Below are positions 52,132 through 63,847 of a stretch of DNA of 64,000 bases, piece after piece. The translations under genes were made by a program, and so were the position numbers. This stretch comes from Absidia repens (taxonomy: Eukaryota; Mucoromycota; Mucoromycetes; Mucorales; Cunninghamellaceae). Location of the stretch: NCBI GenBank assembly GCA_002105175.1, contig MCGE01000001.1, positions 124,001-188,000 of the forward strand, written 5' to 3'. The notes under the pieces are model-generated. The model had not been told where the DNA came from, did no database searches, and worked only from the letters and a program-made list of their open reading frames with translations. Position 1 is the stretch's first letter. Every line of letters starts with the position of its first letter.

Positions 52132-53652
52132 GATATGTGTGTGGGTTGTGAGTGCGTGTGAGAGTGTGAAGTAAGAAGAAGGATGAATGGGATTTTTTGT
52201 GAAAAAAAAAAAAGCGAATTCTCTCTAGATTGCCACTTGCAGTCACCCCATCGCATTCGGAGATTAAAAATGGGACAAGGCAGATTTTTTTTTGGCTTCG
52301 ACCCCTTATTTTTTGAAATGTAGAGCCTAAAAAGATATTAATACTGACACACTGGAAAAGTTACTGTGCCTGTGAAGGATTCTGATTTTTTCATCGATGA
52401 GTCAGCAACAGCATTAGTCTTCTATAAAACTGTGTTCGCAGTAGAGCGCTAGCCAATAACGCAAAAAACTGTGTCTATGATGAGATCACTTCCAATATTA
52501 AGTATCGTGGATGTTACGAACAGGGTTGAACAGCTAGAGGCTAAAGCAGGAAATTTCCAGGTACTTAATGAAAGAAAAATGAAGATGGTTGTAAAAGAAA
52601 CATAGACACCGATTTGTCTCAAAATGAACCACATTATATCTAAGGTACTTCAGGAGGTTCTGATACTGGATTGGGACATTTTTTTTTTTTTTTTTTTTTG
52701 CGATTTTATTTCAAAATGTAGAAGGAACCTAGAATCTGCATCAAGATAAAATCGACAGAAAAATGCTCGACCATGACGCGGAGAGTGAATTTCAGCTTGA
52801 AGTCATCTAGTCTGTGTCAACAGTACGGTCTCGAACCAATATGCATAATATAATATATATGGTGTTTATACTGGAGCTACATTTAACATAAAAATTGGCT
52901 GTACCATTACAATGCCCCCTTTACTGATCATTTTAGCACCCGATTTATTTTCCTCATTCGACATTTTCGTCGACATTTTCTCCATGTTACTACAGTATAT
53001 GATGTCCCTTTCTTCATTTTCCTTTGTGTATTTTTAGACCGTGATAAATAACAATCATTTATGCAATAATAATCTGTTATTCTTGTCTTCACTACTATCC
53101 TGTTGCCCAACATTGCTAAAAACAAGGCTGAGGGAACTACTATTTTTAGTGACTGACTATATATTATCAACCTGTATCACTTGATTCCGCCAAATTGATA
53201 AAAAGAAGTCTAGGAAAACCAAACAGATGCACACAAAAAACCTCCTAAAAAGGTACAATTTTTTTTTGTTACAGGTGATGATGCATCTACAAATACCGCC
53301 AGTGTTACAGTGAAATGGGGAGCAAGTTTTTTTTTTGGTGCTATTTTAGCAAAATATCTAAAAGGAATGACAAGAATGGAGACACAAAATTTTTCCTCCC
53401 ATATCATATAACCCAAAATTTCACATCATGTATGTAAAAAGATAAAGTCATAGAATCCGTAGAATCTAATGTTTCAAGAGAAGAGAATTTTTTATTGTTC
53501 AAAAGTAATCATCATCAACAATATTACTATCACAAGATATAAAAACTATAAGAGGGTGTGTATATGTATATCTAAAAGAGTCTAAATCTAAGTCTAATCT
53601 AATGAAAAGGTCACGTCGAGCCACCCAACGTCCAAATAAGTGTCCTAGTAAT
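52132..53652. other. Intergenic stretch, no feature seen
   Basis: 1.5 kb upstream of TAF10 and downstream of the ABHD11-like gene. A run of about 21 T lies near 52680-52700. No gene, RNA or repeat-family copy is found. The minus-strand AATAAA near 53490 probably belongs to the hydrolase gene. Confidence 0.45.
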
Positions 53653-54819
53653 CTAATTTTCTTGACAAAACGAGGTAATCAATCGTAAAACCTGATCAGG
53701 TTTTTCAGCATGGACTAAACAATAAAAATAAACAACAAAACAATGAAAAATAGAATCATGAGAAAAATACATTTTCATCCACACTTCTATATTTTTTTTC
53801 AAAGAACCTTACCCCAATGACCAGCACCCTGTACGACCTCTAATTGGGAATGGGGGAAATAAGACTTGATGGCGGCTTCTTGTTGTAAAAAGGGGGATAA
53901 TATGGACTTTTTTCACCGCCGATAAACAAGGTAGGACCATCATAGGTATTGCCGTTGATGGTGTCAGTTGGGAAAGCGCCTACATTGGATAATGCATTGG
54001 CCAATATCGTTAATGGAAGACGGAAAGATAATACGTTGTTGTTGTTGTTTGAAGGATCGACTTGTCGTTTAAGATTCGTCAATAAAAACATCCGAATCCC
54101 GGGATTACTTTCGTATTTTTGTAAAATGACATCGGCTTGGCTTTGTTTGGTGCACTTTGCTCGGTCCACTTCTTGCATCCCTTCAATATAAGTCGCAAAT
54201 CCTCGAGACAGTTGTAAAGGGACTGGTGGCATGTCGACTGAAATAACCTTGCTGACCAAAGTGGGCTGTTCTAGTGCTGCTGTCATCACCGCTTTTCCTC
54301 CCCTGAACGCATAATAAAATGAAAAAAAAAAAAAAAAATGGTGAGTAAGTTAAGCCTCCACCCCGCCCCTCTACTTGATGCCTGTTCTTACAATGACTTA
54401 CATAGAGTGGCCCATAAGAATAGGTTGTTCAAGTTGTTGTTCCTTCATAAAAACAAGCAAGTCTTGAGCCATGGCACCAAAGTCGTGTCGCTTATCATGA
54501 GGGCTATCACCGTGATTCCGCAAATCCTATCGTTCAAAAGAAGAAGAAACAAGATCAATGATACTATACTACAAACCACACATTCGTATAAACCACTTAC
54601 CACAGCATAAATGTCTCGTTGGATACGTTGAGCTGCAGCACGGCAAAGCGAAGCCCAATTTTGTTTTGACCCAAAGAGACCATGACATATAATCAAGGGT
54701 GATTTTGTTGTCTGGTTGGCGACCACCTTGGCAGGATACTTGTCAAAAGCCAATCGTACAGCCTTTGCTGAAGAAGTAGCGTAAGTTCGACGAGATAGTA
54801 AAAAGAATTGTCGCTGCAT
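53653..54819 (-). CDS. ABHD11-like mitochondrial alpha/beta hydrolase
   Basis: Alpha/beta-hydrolase related to human ABHD11 and yeast Imo32, which are mitochondrial. Exons: 54601-54819, 54402-54526, 53813-54302, 53653-53714; 298 residues if one base is restored in exon 3. The N-terminus (MQRQFFLLSRRTYATSS) looks like a mitochondrial presequence. Catalytic features: oxyanion HGLFGSKQNW, nucleophile elbow GHSMGG split by intron 2, acid-region DLRNHGDSPHD conserved in the family, and GAGHWVHAEKP with the catalytic His at the exon 3/4 junction. The frame breaks near 53887-53896 (A5G5 on the plus strand): upstream reads GGEKSP, downstream QQEAAIKSYFPHSQLE in the next frame. Both halves match the family, so base loss in the assembly is likelier than a dead gene. 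Confidence 0.88.
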
Positions 54820-55218
54820 TTGTGCTTAACAATGTCTTAAAAACTAAAGAGAGAGAGCAAGAGAGCCAGGCAATAAAGACAAAAAAAAGAAAAAAACAGG
54901 GTAAAAAAATAATTGGACAAATGAAAACCCCCCACATTGTAACCCCGCTGCTAAACCTGTAAAAGTAAATGGATGAATGGTATCATTTATTGAGACAAGT
55001 CATATAAAATAGTGTATTGAATGTGAGCGTATGTGAGAAAAAGAAAAAGAGAGAGGCTGTGTGTTGGGGAGAGGGAGGGAAGGGGGGGGGAAGTAGATGG
55101 AAAGCATATATACATAGGATGCAAGTAAATAATATCTTGAAGGGAGAATGAATAAGTGGGGTAAGAAGGAAGAGGGCCTAAAATATATATATATATATCA
55201 TAAGGTTCTATGACTTTT
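54820..55218. other. Intergenic, AT-hook 3' end and hydrolase promoter
   Basis: 399 bp with AG-rich stretches, a run of 9 G near 55083 and (AT)n near 55181-55198. No gene is seen. Confidence 0.45.
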
Positions 55219-55423
55219 TCAGCTTGTGGTTGATCTTCTTGTTGCGCCAATATCTTTCCAAATAAAACAAGAGTTGCCTTCGATATGTGTTTTTGGTTTT
55301 CGTCCTCGTTTTTTCTTTGGCATCGGCAAAACAGTATCCATATCCGCTCCAGTAAAGGCTGTCATAGACTCCGTCATCGTGCTATCACCGTCCATCATTG
55401 ACTTTTGTTGATTCGAAGATGAT

Positions 55424-55459
<36 letters not shown>

Positions 55460-56352
55460 GATTGTTGTTGATGCTTTTGTTGTTGAGATGATGAAGAGGA
55501 TACATCCCAAACGGTAGGTGATAGAAATGTCCATCCGCCTTCATCGTACCCAGGCGATCTTGTTGGAGGTCGTCCACGTCTACGTTTCAGAATAGGTTGG
55601 CCAGTGGGGGAGATAAATATTTGGGTACAAGGAGGTGGGGCTGGTACGGATTCTTCGTGGGTTGGTGCTATTGATGGAGAAAGTGATGGAGACGGGGATG
55701 GTGAGCGTGACGGTGAGGTTGAGGGTGATCCATTGTTGTTGGTCCTTGTTCTAATAGGTGGTTGGTTTGGTTTTAAAAAGTCGTGATGCCCATCAGCTGT
55801 TGTTGGTGCTGCTGATGGTATTGATAATGATGATGGTGAAGAGGACTGTGAAATGACGATGGAAGGCGCTGGAGGCGAAGGATGATAAGTGGTAGGAGGT
55901 GTAGGGAGAGTATTTACCTCAGGTGAAGCACTGGTATTGTGATCCTTCATGTTGTTGTTGCCATAAGAAGAAGGGGACGATGGTTCACTATGTGAAGTGA
56001 AGGCCCTGTGATGATGAGCATGGTGTAAATAGTGAGTTGGTGACCTTGGTTGAGGTGAAGGTGAAGAATGAACTAAACGTCGAGGTGGATCATCGCCATG
56101 AATAGGAGGGAATTCAGAAGAGTTCATCGCCATAGGTGAAACAGAATCAATTGAACTGACAGATGGTGATCTTGTAGATGACAAGGCAGGTGACAGCATG
56201 GGTGATAGTGTGACGTTATCCACAGTTGAGGGCGTTGGTGAGGCTGGTAAGACTTGAACAGTTGGGGGTTGTATGTGATTGCTGTTGTTACTATTACATG
56301 TCGGTGGTGAGGGCGGAGGATTAAGTAGAGTATGAATAGATGGCAACTTCAT
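55219..56352 (-). CDS. AT-hook nuclear protein
   Basis: Single-exon gene of 377 residues, starting at the ATG at 56350-56352. The N-terminus MKLPSIHTLLNPP is followed by a long Ser/Pro-rich region with many S-P pairs, potential proline-directed kinase sites. Two AT-hook-like motifs are present: KRRRGRPPTRSP and KKKRGRKPKTHIEG. Between them is a Gln run. The C-terminus after the second hook (NSCFIWKDI) looks conserved, being non-repetitive in an otherwise simple protein. AT-hooks bind the minor groove of AT-rich DNA, so a nuclear chromatin or transcription role is likely. No catalytic or zinc-binding domain is visible and the target genes are unknown. Confidence 0.78.
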
Positions 56353-57084
56353 TTCAACAAGAAGATGAAGCAAACAAGAAAAAGAAAAAAATAGAAAAAA
56401 AAGGAAATAGTGGAAAAGAGAGAGAGAGAAAGAAAGAAAAGAGAGACAAAGAGAAACTTTTTTAAATGTGCTATTTTTTTTTTTTCATCCATTCCTAAAA
56501 AGTCGGTTTATTTCTTTCCCAGTCTTCCCCTGTTTCCGTTGAAAATCGATCCTTGGTAATTGCAACACCGAAAAAAGAGATTTTCTTTATATACTTTTAT
56601 AGAAAAATCAGAATGGCTGGAATATCAACCTTATATTATGGACTTACACCGGGGATAATAGGCAATATACTATGATGTGATTTCCATTTCGGGTACGTGA
56701 TACAGAGGCGGAGTCCTTTTTCCCTGGTTGGTTCAAAAAAGGATTATCATTACAAAAAAACATCACCAATAAGATTTTCACTATCCCTTGTCCTTTGATA
56801 AACATAAAATATATAAAGTCATTTTTCATTACGTATAGTCATTATTATTGTGGTCAGTATTGTATGTATAAAATGTATCATCTAGAATAATTATAATTTT
56901 ATTAAAAAAAAAAGGGAGACAAGTATCAACTAAAACTAAAATAAATCAAACTAACGCTAATAAACACAAATATAATCAAGGATCATACTAAAAAAACAAA
57001 AAAGAACCAAACCAGAATAGAGTGATTGCAAAGGCCCTGATACAACAACAAAAAAAAAAAGCAAAAGAAAGGAGATAAAGAAGT
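56353..57084. other. Intergenic, AT-hook promoter and carRP 3' end
   Basis: 732 bp. AG-rich runs precede the AT-hook start; AATAAA-type signals in minus orientation near 56895 probably end carRP. Nothing else is recognised. Confidence 0.45.
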
Positions 57085-58953
57085 CTAGTTGGAAGAAGAC
57101 ACCGAGGAGAAGTTCATGTCGTATACACTTTGGAGAGCAATCCATGCCCTTTTCAATCCTTTTACATGAGCACGCATAGGGTAGCCATCGTTATTCTTCA
57201 AAGCTTGGCCAATAGCACAGTATACCGCACATGCAGCACGCACGCCTCCTTGGCAATCAGATGGTAACTTGTCAATGCCGCGGCGGGCCCTGAGGTTGAT
57301 GCCGTCAGCTGTGTTCACCAGTCGTAAAGCGAGTTCCTTGAGTCTATCATCACCGAGCTGTCGAGCACGGCCATTCTTGATGCTGTCGATTTCCACCTTG
57401 CTCAGCCATGTCATAGGTAAGTAACAGCGATTTAGTTGTTGACTGTCTGTAACAATATCACGAGCAATGTTGGTGAATTGCAAAACCAATCCCATGTCCC
57501 TGGCACGATCAACGGTCCAAGATAGAGTTGACTGGTTCATTTTGCCCGCCATTTCACTGTTGCTGTTCACCAGAATTCGAGTACACATTTCACCAACACT
57601 GCTTGCCACACATTCAGAATAGCGAATCAAACCCTTTTCGTCACGAACTGGTTGTCGTTTCAAATCCAACAAATAGCCATCCAATAGCTCCAGTATAGCA
57701 TCCACTTGAAGCACATGTCGAAGTCGTACGAAGCACCGGAATGACGCCAGGCAATCCTCGGGCAAATCCATGTAAGGGGTCCAGTCAATATCAGTAGCAC
57801 AGTTGGATTTTTGAGTAAAAAGATCGTTAACAAAATCACGGACCAAGTCGAGCTGTTGTTTTCGTTTCTCTACTGGTACGGCTTCGTTATCTGCTAAATC
57901 GTCGGTAGCACGGCAAAATCCATAGAGAATGCACAGGTCCTGCCGAGCATTGGAGGGGAAGACAGCCGATGCCGTGTAAAAGGAGGCAGAGCCAGCCTTA
58001 AGAATGTTCCAGGTGGTACACAAATCGTCCAAAGGCTGATCGTCCAACATTTGGTCTGAGAGGCAAAATGCTTTGGTCAAGTCCAGCATGGTAGCAAAGA
58101 AGGACGATTGTTGTTGTAACGTTTGCATTTTGGCCGATCCACGGCGGTAGAAATGGAGGATGGCGTGAGCACGGTCCATAGCACATGTGGCGAAAACCAG
58201 CACCACATTGATCATCAAAAAGAACAGACATTCTTCCACTGGTAAATTGGCGACCACCATTTTGCGAGTAGTTGTTCGTTCAGAGATGTGCCACGTGCCT
58301 GCACTAATGGCAACTTTGTCGACCCAGCATAAATAAATAGTTGGCACCATGATTGAGAATATGACACCTTTCCATCGTCGACAGATATATTCACTGGCAC
58401 CAAACCATAAAAGAGCCAGCACTGGGCATACATACCAGAGGATGCATGCACCGTAAAACAAAGGGGTATCAGGGATAGCTGCGAACTAATCAAAAAGGAA
58501 ATAAAATAGTCAATATCAGTTTAAAGTGTCATCCTGTAGATATGAAAAACTTACCCATGCTTTGACACCAATTGTTAAAAATGCAGCCATAGGAAGAAGT
58601 CGGACACATAAAGACTGGAAAGGCGACAGCGTTGATTTCAAAAAGAAAGTAGGCAAGTGCCAGCGCATCACCAAATTGGTAAAGGACACAGTCAGCAGAG
58701 TCATAATAATAAAAAACATATATTCTTCCAAGGGCACATAGCCAATCACCATAGTCACGCATTTTGGGCAGTACCACCAAGCACGGTGATAGACAATGTA
58801 GTTGTCCCATGGAGCTGCTGTAGAAAACGCCATGCCGCAGAGGAAAAGGTATTTGAGCCGGTCTTGAGCAGAATGGAAAGGTCGTAGCAGAAGCATTAGT
58901 AAAGCAACCACTGGCAATGTATAATAAAGATGAACTTCCATATAGGTCAGCAT
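57085..58953 (-). CDS. carRP: Bifunctional lycopene cyclase / phytoene synthase
   Basis: One protein catalyses two steps of beta-carotene synthesis: condensation of two geranylgeranyl diphosphates to phytoene, and cyclisation of lycopene ends. Exons: 58555-58953, 57085-58485, in phase, 599 residues, close to other Mucorales CarRP. The membrane-embedded cyclase half has two repeats with PLEEY at 74-78 and PVEEC at 215-219. The synthase half has the Asp-rich prenyl-diphosphate motifs DDLAD at 328-332 and DIVTD at 476-480. It is divergently paired with carB. In relatives the pair is light-induced and repressed by CrgA-type regulators; I infer the same here from arrangement only. The name carRA is also used for this gene. 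Confidence 0.97.
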
Positions 58954-59188
58954 TTTGGAGGAGTATAGAATATTAAAAAATAACAAGTAGAGTAAATATA
59001 TATAACAGGATAATGATAAAAAACAACAAGGAAACAAAAAGTGTCTTTACCTTTATATATTGATTAAATTTTTGTTGTCAACATGGAGCATATCGGGGGA
59101 GAATCAAAGAAATAGGGAGTTTGGCAAGATGAGAAAGGATTTACCCTAGCATTCGCAAAAATAAATACAAAGAAAAAGAGCAGTGTTC

Positions 59189-59204
59189 AAAAAGGATCCT
59201 TTTT
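59189..59204. promoter_or_regulatory. 16-bp palindrome in car promoter
   Basis: AAAAAGGATCCTTTTT, perfectly self-complementary, roughly 250 bp upstream of carRP and 500 bp upstream of carB. It contains GATC, the core often found in sites for White Collar-type light regulators; binding is not shown. Confidence 0.45.
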
Positions 59205-59299
59205 CTTTGTTCTTTTGAGAAAGGAAGAAATAATTAATTTCTGATATCTACCCCTTTTTTTTGTGTTGACGCATCGCAAAATAAAATCATAAAATCCGA

Positions 59300-59336
59300 C
59301 CAATGAAAAGTCCACTTTTCGTGGCTGCTTCATTGG
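59300..59336. promoter_or_regulatory. Inverted CCAAT pair in car promoter
   Basis: CCAATGAA and TTCATTGG are exact reverse complements separated by 21 bp, with AAAAGTCCACTTTT nested between them. CCAAT is bound by the HAP/NF-Y complex in fungi; two opposed boxes fit a bidirectional promoter. Confidence 0.45.
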
Positions 59337-59707
59337 TTACCATGAGTTTTAAGTAAATCGATTGCTCATGTGTGTCCAGCTTGTCTAGGAGATACATAAA
59401 GGAGTGACAAAAACAAAAGAACAAAGAAAATTTTCGTCTTAAAACCGGACAATATCCTTTTTAGTTTTTTTGTAATGCTTTTTTGGAAAGAGGTTGTTTT
59501 AACCAAGAGTTCAGGGATGACGAAGCATGGCAGCATGAAAAGGCTTGACAATAAATTTAAAACCCGCTCAGTTTGAACATGCTTAAAAAAAAGACACTTT
59601 CATCATTTGAATTAAATTGCTTCTCTTCCGCTTTTACTTTTTTTTTTCATCTACTTGATTTTTTTACTTTATTTTTTGTTTTCAAAAATATTGCTATCAT
59701 ACACCTA

Positions 59708-61654
59708 ATGACTCCTCCAAAACATATTATTGTGATTGGTGCAGGTGCTGGCGGAACTGCCTCGGCGGCAAGGCTGGCACGTCAAGGCTTTAGGGTGACA
59801 GTAGTTGAAAAGAACGACTTCAATGGTGGTAGATGCTCATTAATTTACCACAATGGCTATCGATTTGATCAAGGACCGTCCCTCTACTTGATGCCAAAGT
59901 TGTTTGAAGATACATTTGCTGATTTGGATGAAAAACTGGACGACCATATTGATCTTTTACGCTGTAGCAATAATTACAAGGTGCATTTCGATGATGGCGA
60001 CAAGATCCATTTGACATCAGACTTGACTCTTATGAAAACCGAAATGGAACGTGTGGAGGGTGAACATGGGTTTTCGCGCTTCTTGGATTTTATGTCGGAA
60101 ACACATGTGCACTATGAAAACGGAACTCTACTAGCGATCAAACGTAACTTCGCCACCATTTGGGATATGATCAAGATCAAATATGCTCCTGAAATTTTTC
60201 GACTTCATTTGTTTGACAAGATATACAATCGTGCTTCCTTGTACTTCAAGACCAAAAAAATGCGTATGGCTTTTACATTTCAAACAATGTATATGGGGTA
60301 AGTTATAAAAAAAAAAGGGGAAGAAAAGCGGGAAGTGAAAATAGTCAATTGTCATTGTTCTTATGGTATCCTTACTGACGTCCCTAATTTTTTTCGCCTT
60401 CTTTGTAATAGAATGTCACCCTACGATGCTCCTGCTGTCTATAGCTTGTTGCAGTACACTGAATTTGCCGAAGGCATCTGGTATCCCCGAGGTGGCTTCA
60501 ACACTGTGGTGCAACGCTTGGAATCCATTGCTCGGGATAAGTATGGTGCCAAATTTATCTACAATGCCCCAGTTGCCAGAATCAATACCAAGGATAATCA
60601 ACAACAAGTAACGGGTGTGACACTGGAAAATGGTACTGTGATTGAAGCCGATGCTGTGGTGTGCAATGCCGATCTAGTGTATGCCTATCATCACCTCCTT
60701 CCTCCGTGCCCCTGGACCACATCGACGCTAGCCAAGAAAAAGCTCACATCCTCATCCATCTCCTTTTACTGGTCTCTTTCGCAAACGGTGCCTGAATTGG
60801 ACGTCCACAATATCTTTTTAGCGGAAAACTACAAGGAAAGCTTTGACGAAATCTTCCAAGACCACAGTCTCCCGTCCGAACCATCCTTCTATGTCAATCT
60901 GCCATCTCGCATCGACCCTTCTGCTGCTCCACCCAACAAAGATGCTATGATTGTCTTGGTACCCATTGGTCATATGCGAAGCGAATCCGGAAAGAAAGCT
61001 GATCAGCAAGAAATGGACGACTATGAGGTAATGGTGGAACGTGCACGTACCATGGTTTTGACTGTCCTGGAACGAAGACTCGGAATCAACAACTTTAGAC
61101 ACATGATCGATCACGAAATTGTCAACCACCCTGGTATCTGGCAAGAAAAATTCAATCTCTGGCGTGGCTCGGTGCTTGGTCTCTCTCATGATGTGTTGCA
61201 AGTCCTTTGGTTCCGTCCCTCCACGAAAGACTCGACAGGTCGCTACAACAATCTGTTTTTCGTCGGTGCATCTACACATCCGGGCACGGGAGTACCAATT
61301 GTCTTGGCCGGTAGCAAACTCACATCGGATCAAGTATGTCAGCATTTCAATCAGATACCCATGCCTCGCTTGCAACAACAAAAAATGACTGAAACAACGG
61401 ACGGTGGCGTGATTAGCAACAATAAAAAAAAGGTCTTTGAATACAAACCCGAAATGGAATACAACAATGGATTCATTTTGTCAAACACTCTTTGGTACTG
61501 GTGCGCCTCTCTGTTTTTATTGACCCTGACTTTCTTTGTTGCCTTTCCTACAAACCACACAAACCATACTGCCGCTTCCTATATCAACTCTAGCATGCCT
61601 AGTATTTTTCGTGTGGGCAAATATGAATGCACGATGGAAGATATGTGTCGATAA
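59708..61654 (+). CDS. carB: Phytoene dehydrogenase (desaturase)
   Basis: FAD-dependent enzyme that introduces the double bonds turning phytoene into lycopene. Exons: 59708-60297 and 60412-61654, in phase, 610 residues, slightly longer than typical CarB. The ATG at 59708 is preferred over an upstream in-frame ATG at 59573-59581, because it places the FAD-binding motif (IIVIGAGAGGTASAARLARQ) at the usual N-terminal position. The conserved NDFNGGRCS follows. The C-terminal signature GASTHPGTGVPIVLAGSKL is intact. A hydrophobic segment near residues 560-580 (LWYWCASLFLLTLTFFVAF) likely anchors it to membrane beside CarRP. The 5' untranslated region is rich in T. AATAAA is near 61774. Confidence 0.97.
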
Positions 61655-62101
61655 ATTGGGAACATGGTGGACTTTAGTATTAGTTTTTAGTCAAGTTATT
61701 ATTTAGTTATACTGTTTTGTTTTGTTTGTTGTTGTTTTTTTGAATGTGATTTTATTGAATACCAAATAGTGATAATAAAAAGAAAATTGACAACATGTGA
61801 ATATTTTTTTTTTGTTTTTTTTTTTTTTGATGGACAAAGTATAGTATCATTTTGTTGCAAAAAACATTTTATTTTATTGATGTGAAAAAAAAGGGAGCGA
61901 GAGGGGACACAAATATAGTAAATAGAACGATTAAGAAGGGGATTGGGGTACTTATGTAGATAAAATAGCGTTTCCAGATGCTCCAGCGCACCCTTGGAAT
62001 GTTTATTTGTTTGACAAAGAAAGAAGAAAATGTGGGGAAGAAAAAAAATAAATGGATATACATGTAAAAAAAAAAAAATGGGGAAGGGGAGACTAAACTA
62101 A
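61655..62101. other. Convergent 3' region of carB and DGAT1-like gene
   Basis: 447 bp shared by two genes transcribed toward each other. It holds AATAAA for carB near 61774 and a minus-strand signal near 61868-61875, so the transcripts may overlap or nearly meet. T and A runs; no other feature. Confidence 0.5.
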
Positions 62102-63847
62102 CTATGGTAGTTGTACTTGTCGATGGGTGTTCGTCCATTGGTAGTAGTACATAAGAGCGATAGTCGGCTGGCCAACAACACAGAAGACGATCCTATTATA
62201 CAAAAGAAAAAAGTGGTCAGAGCACAGTTTTTCACTGGATGATCATGCTACCCAGAGGATTCACTTTATCTTACCAGAAAATCGTATTTCCCAATGCACT
62301 TCCTTTTCCTCTCCATTTTTCCAGTGGTTTTGTGATAGCAATCAGAGGGATTTGTCCAAGCATACCGCAGAAAGCAAAACCATTGACTGAGTGCGTAGGA
62401 ATGCCCACCATATATTCATGTAGCACCGCAGAGACAAAGAAGACCAACAATTGGCCGACATAAGGAGGCAAACCGCGTTGAACACTGGGGAGATACACAT
62501 GTCGCTTGAAGAAAAGATAAACAGGTCGGTTCCATAATCGCCAGTACGTCGCCAAATTACCCGAGTTCCACCAGGCCAAATAAAACGTACGATCGCCAAA
62601 GCGCAGGATTTCACTGAGTGCATTGAGATAAGCATGGAAGAGAGCATAAAACATTAAAAGCCAAATAATCACTGCTGTAGTCGATAACTTCAACACTCGT
62701 TCCACAATGACTACTAGATTCCTTTCCTCCAGAGCATTCAATGCGTTCTTCAATGTTGGTTTCGCGTATTGTTCCGCCAAAACATGCATCATCACCAGAC
62801 ACACTACTAATTCGGCGACACGTTTCATAAAAAAGGTGGGTCGGAAGGCAGGTGTTCGAGGATAAGATGGTTGGTAACACAGAGTAGGCGCAAAGAAAAA
62901 GTATAGTAGGTTGCTGGTCTTGATGTTGTTTGGATAAGCAACATCTTCGTCGTAGAATTCGTCGGTTTCACCATTTACATATCGTTCCCGAAGTTCTCCA
63001 TTCACCAAGCAATAGGATGTGAGTTTCAAAAATGTGATAAGACAGATAATCAACACAGCAGAGCCAACTAAAAACAAAAACATGTACGTCAATACACAAT
63101 CCATAGTTGTTGGGGGGTTAAAAAAAAACATTCAGCTTACCTAAAGGATGATAGATATGATTGTAAACAATATATGAAGAGAAGGATAACAGAAAGAGCA
63201 AGTGACCAATATGGGTCAGAGAAGCCACCTTTTCTACAACGGCGAGTTTTTTCAAGAAATCAGGTTTTGCGTTCCGAGCTTGTACTGCGAGTTTCGTCAT
63301 GCCATATTCCACAATGAATGATACAGCCAAACTAAGTGGAACACTGAGCCAGGCCAAAGCGAATAAGCCGTAGTCTTGCGAAGGAATGTAACTGTGAGGG
63401 AGTCGAATCAGTAAGCCATATTTCATATAATTTTCAATCACTAAACGAATGTTGCTAGCACCCAGTACGAGCACTTTAACAAAGGGAGAAACAAAATAAA
63501 TATCACCAGTTTGACCGATTGACAACAATGTATACTATCTACACACGCCCAGATAAAAACTTACTGCCTAACCGGATAAATCCACTATAGTTTTCAGGAG
63601 GAGCTTCTTTGGACAACACAGATGCCTTGGTCAGGGTATGAATGGGGATGGTATGATGAGGTCCAAATGGAGTAGCAGATGCGGTTGTTGCTGTAGTTGC
63701 CTTTTTCTTCTTATCGTCCAGCTTTTCTTCCTTGATGGTAGATACGCGTTTACTTGTAAAACGCAAGTCTCGTTTTTGTCTAGAGTCAGATTGATCATCT
63801 TCACTATCTGTCACCACTTTCGCTGACCTTCGGTAAGCAGTACTCAT
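62102..63847 (-). CDS. DGAT1-like MBOAT acyltransferase (diacylglycerol or sterol O-acyltransferase)
   Basis: ER membrane enzyme that esterifies diacylglycerol (or sterol) with acyl-CoA. Exons: 63565-63847, 63141-63473, 62275-63067, 62102-62192, in phase, 499 residues. The hydrophilic N-terminus is typical. DGAT1-type signatures include NIRLVIENYMKYGLL, SNLLYFFFAPTLCYQPSYPR, FGDRTFYLAWWNSGNLATYW and RPVYLFFKRHVYLP. The MBOAT histidine lies in LHEYMVGIPTHSVNGF. About nine membrane segments are visible. FYLAWWN near the centre fits the FYxDWWN block of DGAT1/ARE with Asp replaced by Ala. Similarity favours DGAT1 over ARE, but the substrate needs a tree. It converges with carB, and neutral lipid droplets store carotenoid; any functional link is inference. 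Confidence 0.9.

Larger units (their letters stand above)
58954..59707. promoter_or_regulatory. Bidirectional carRP-carB promoter region
   Basis: 754 bp between the two start codons. Two symmetrical elements stand out: a perfect 16-bp palindrome centred on GGATCC (59189-59204), and an 8-bp inverted repeat carrying CCAAT boxes, CCAATGAA at 59300-59307 with TTCATTGG at 59329-59336. Inside that sits a smaller inverted repeat AAAAGTCCACTTTT (59306-59319). Role in light control is an inference. Confidence 0.6.

Noticed and set aside
60818..61381. 187-codon minus-strand frame opposite carB
   Set aside because: Shadow of the highly constrained carB exon.
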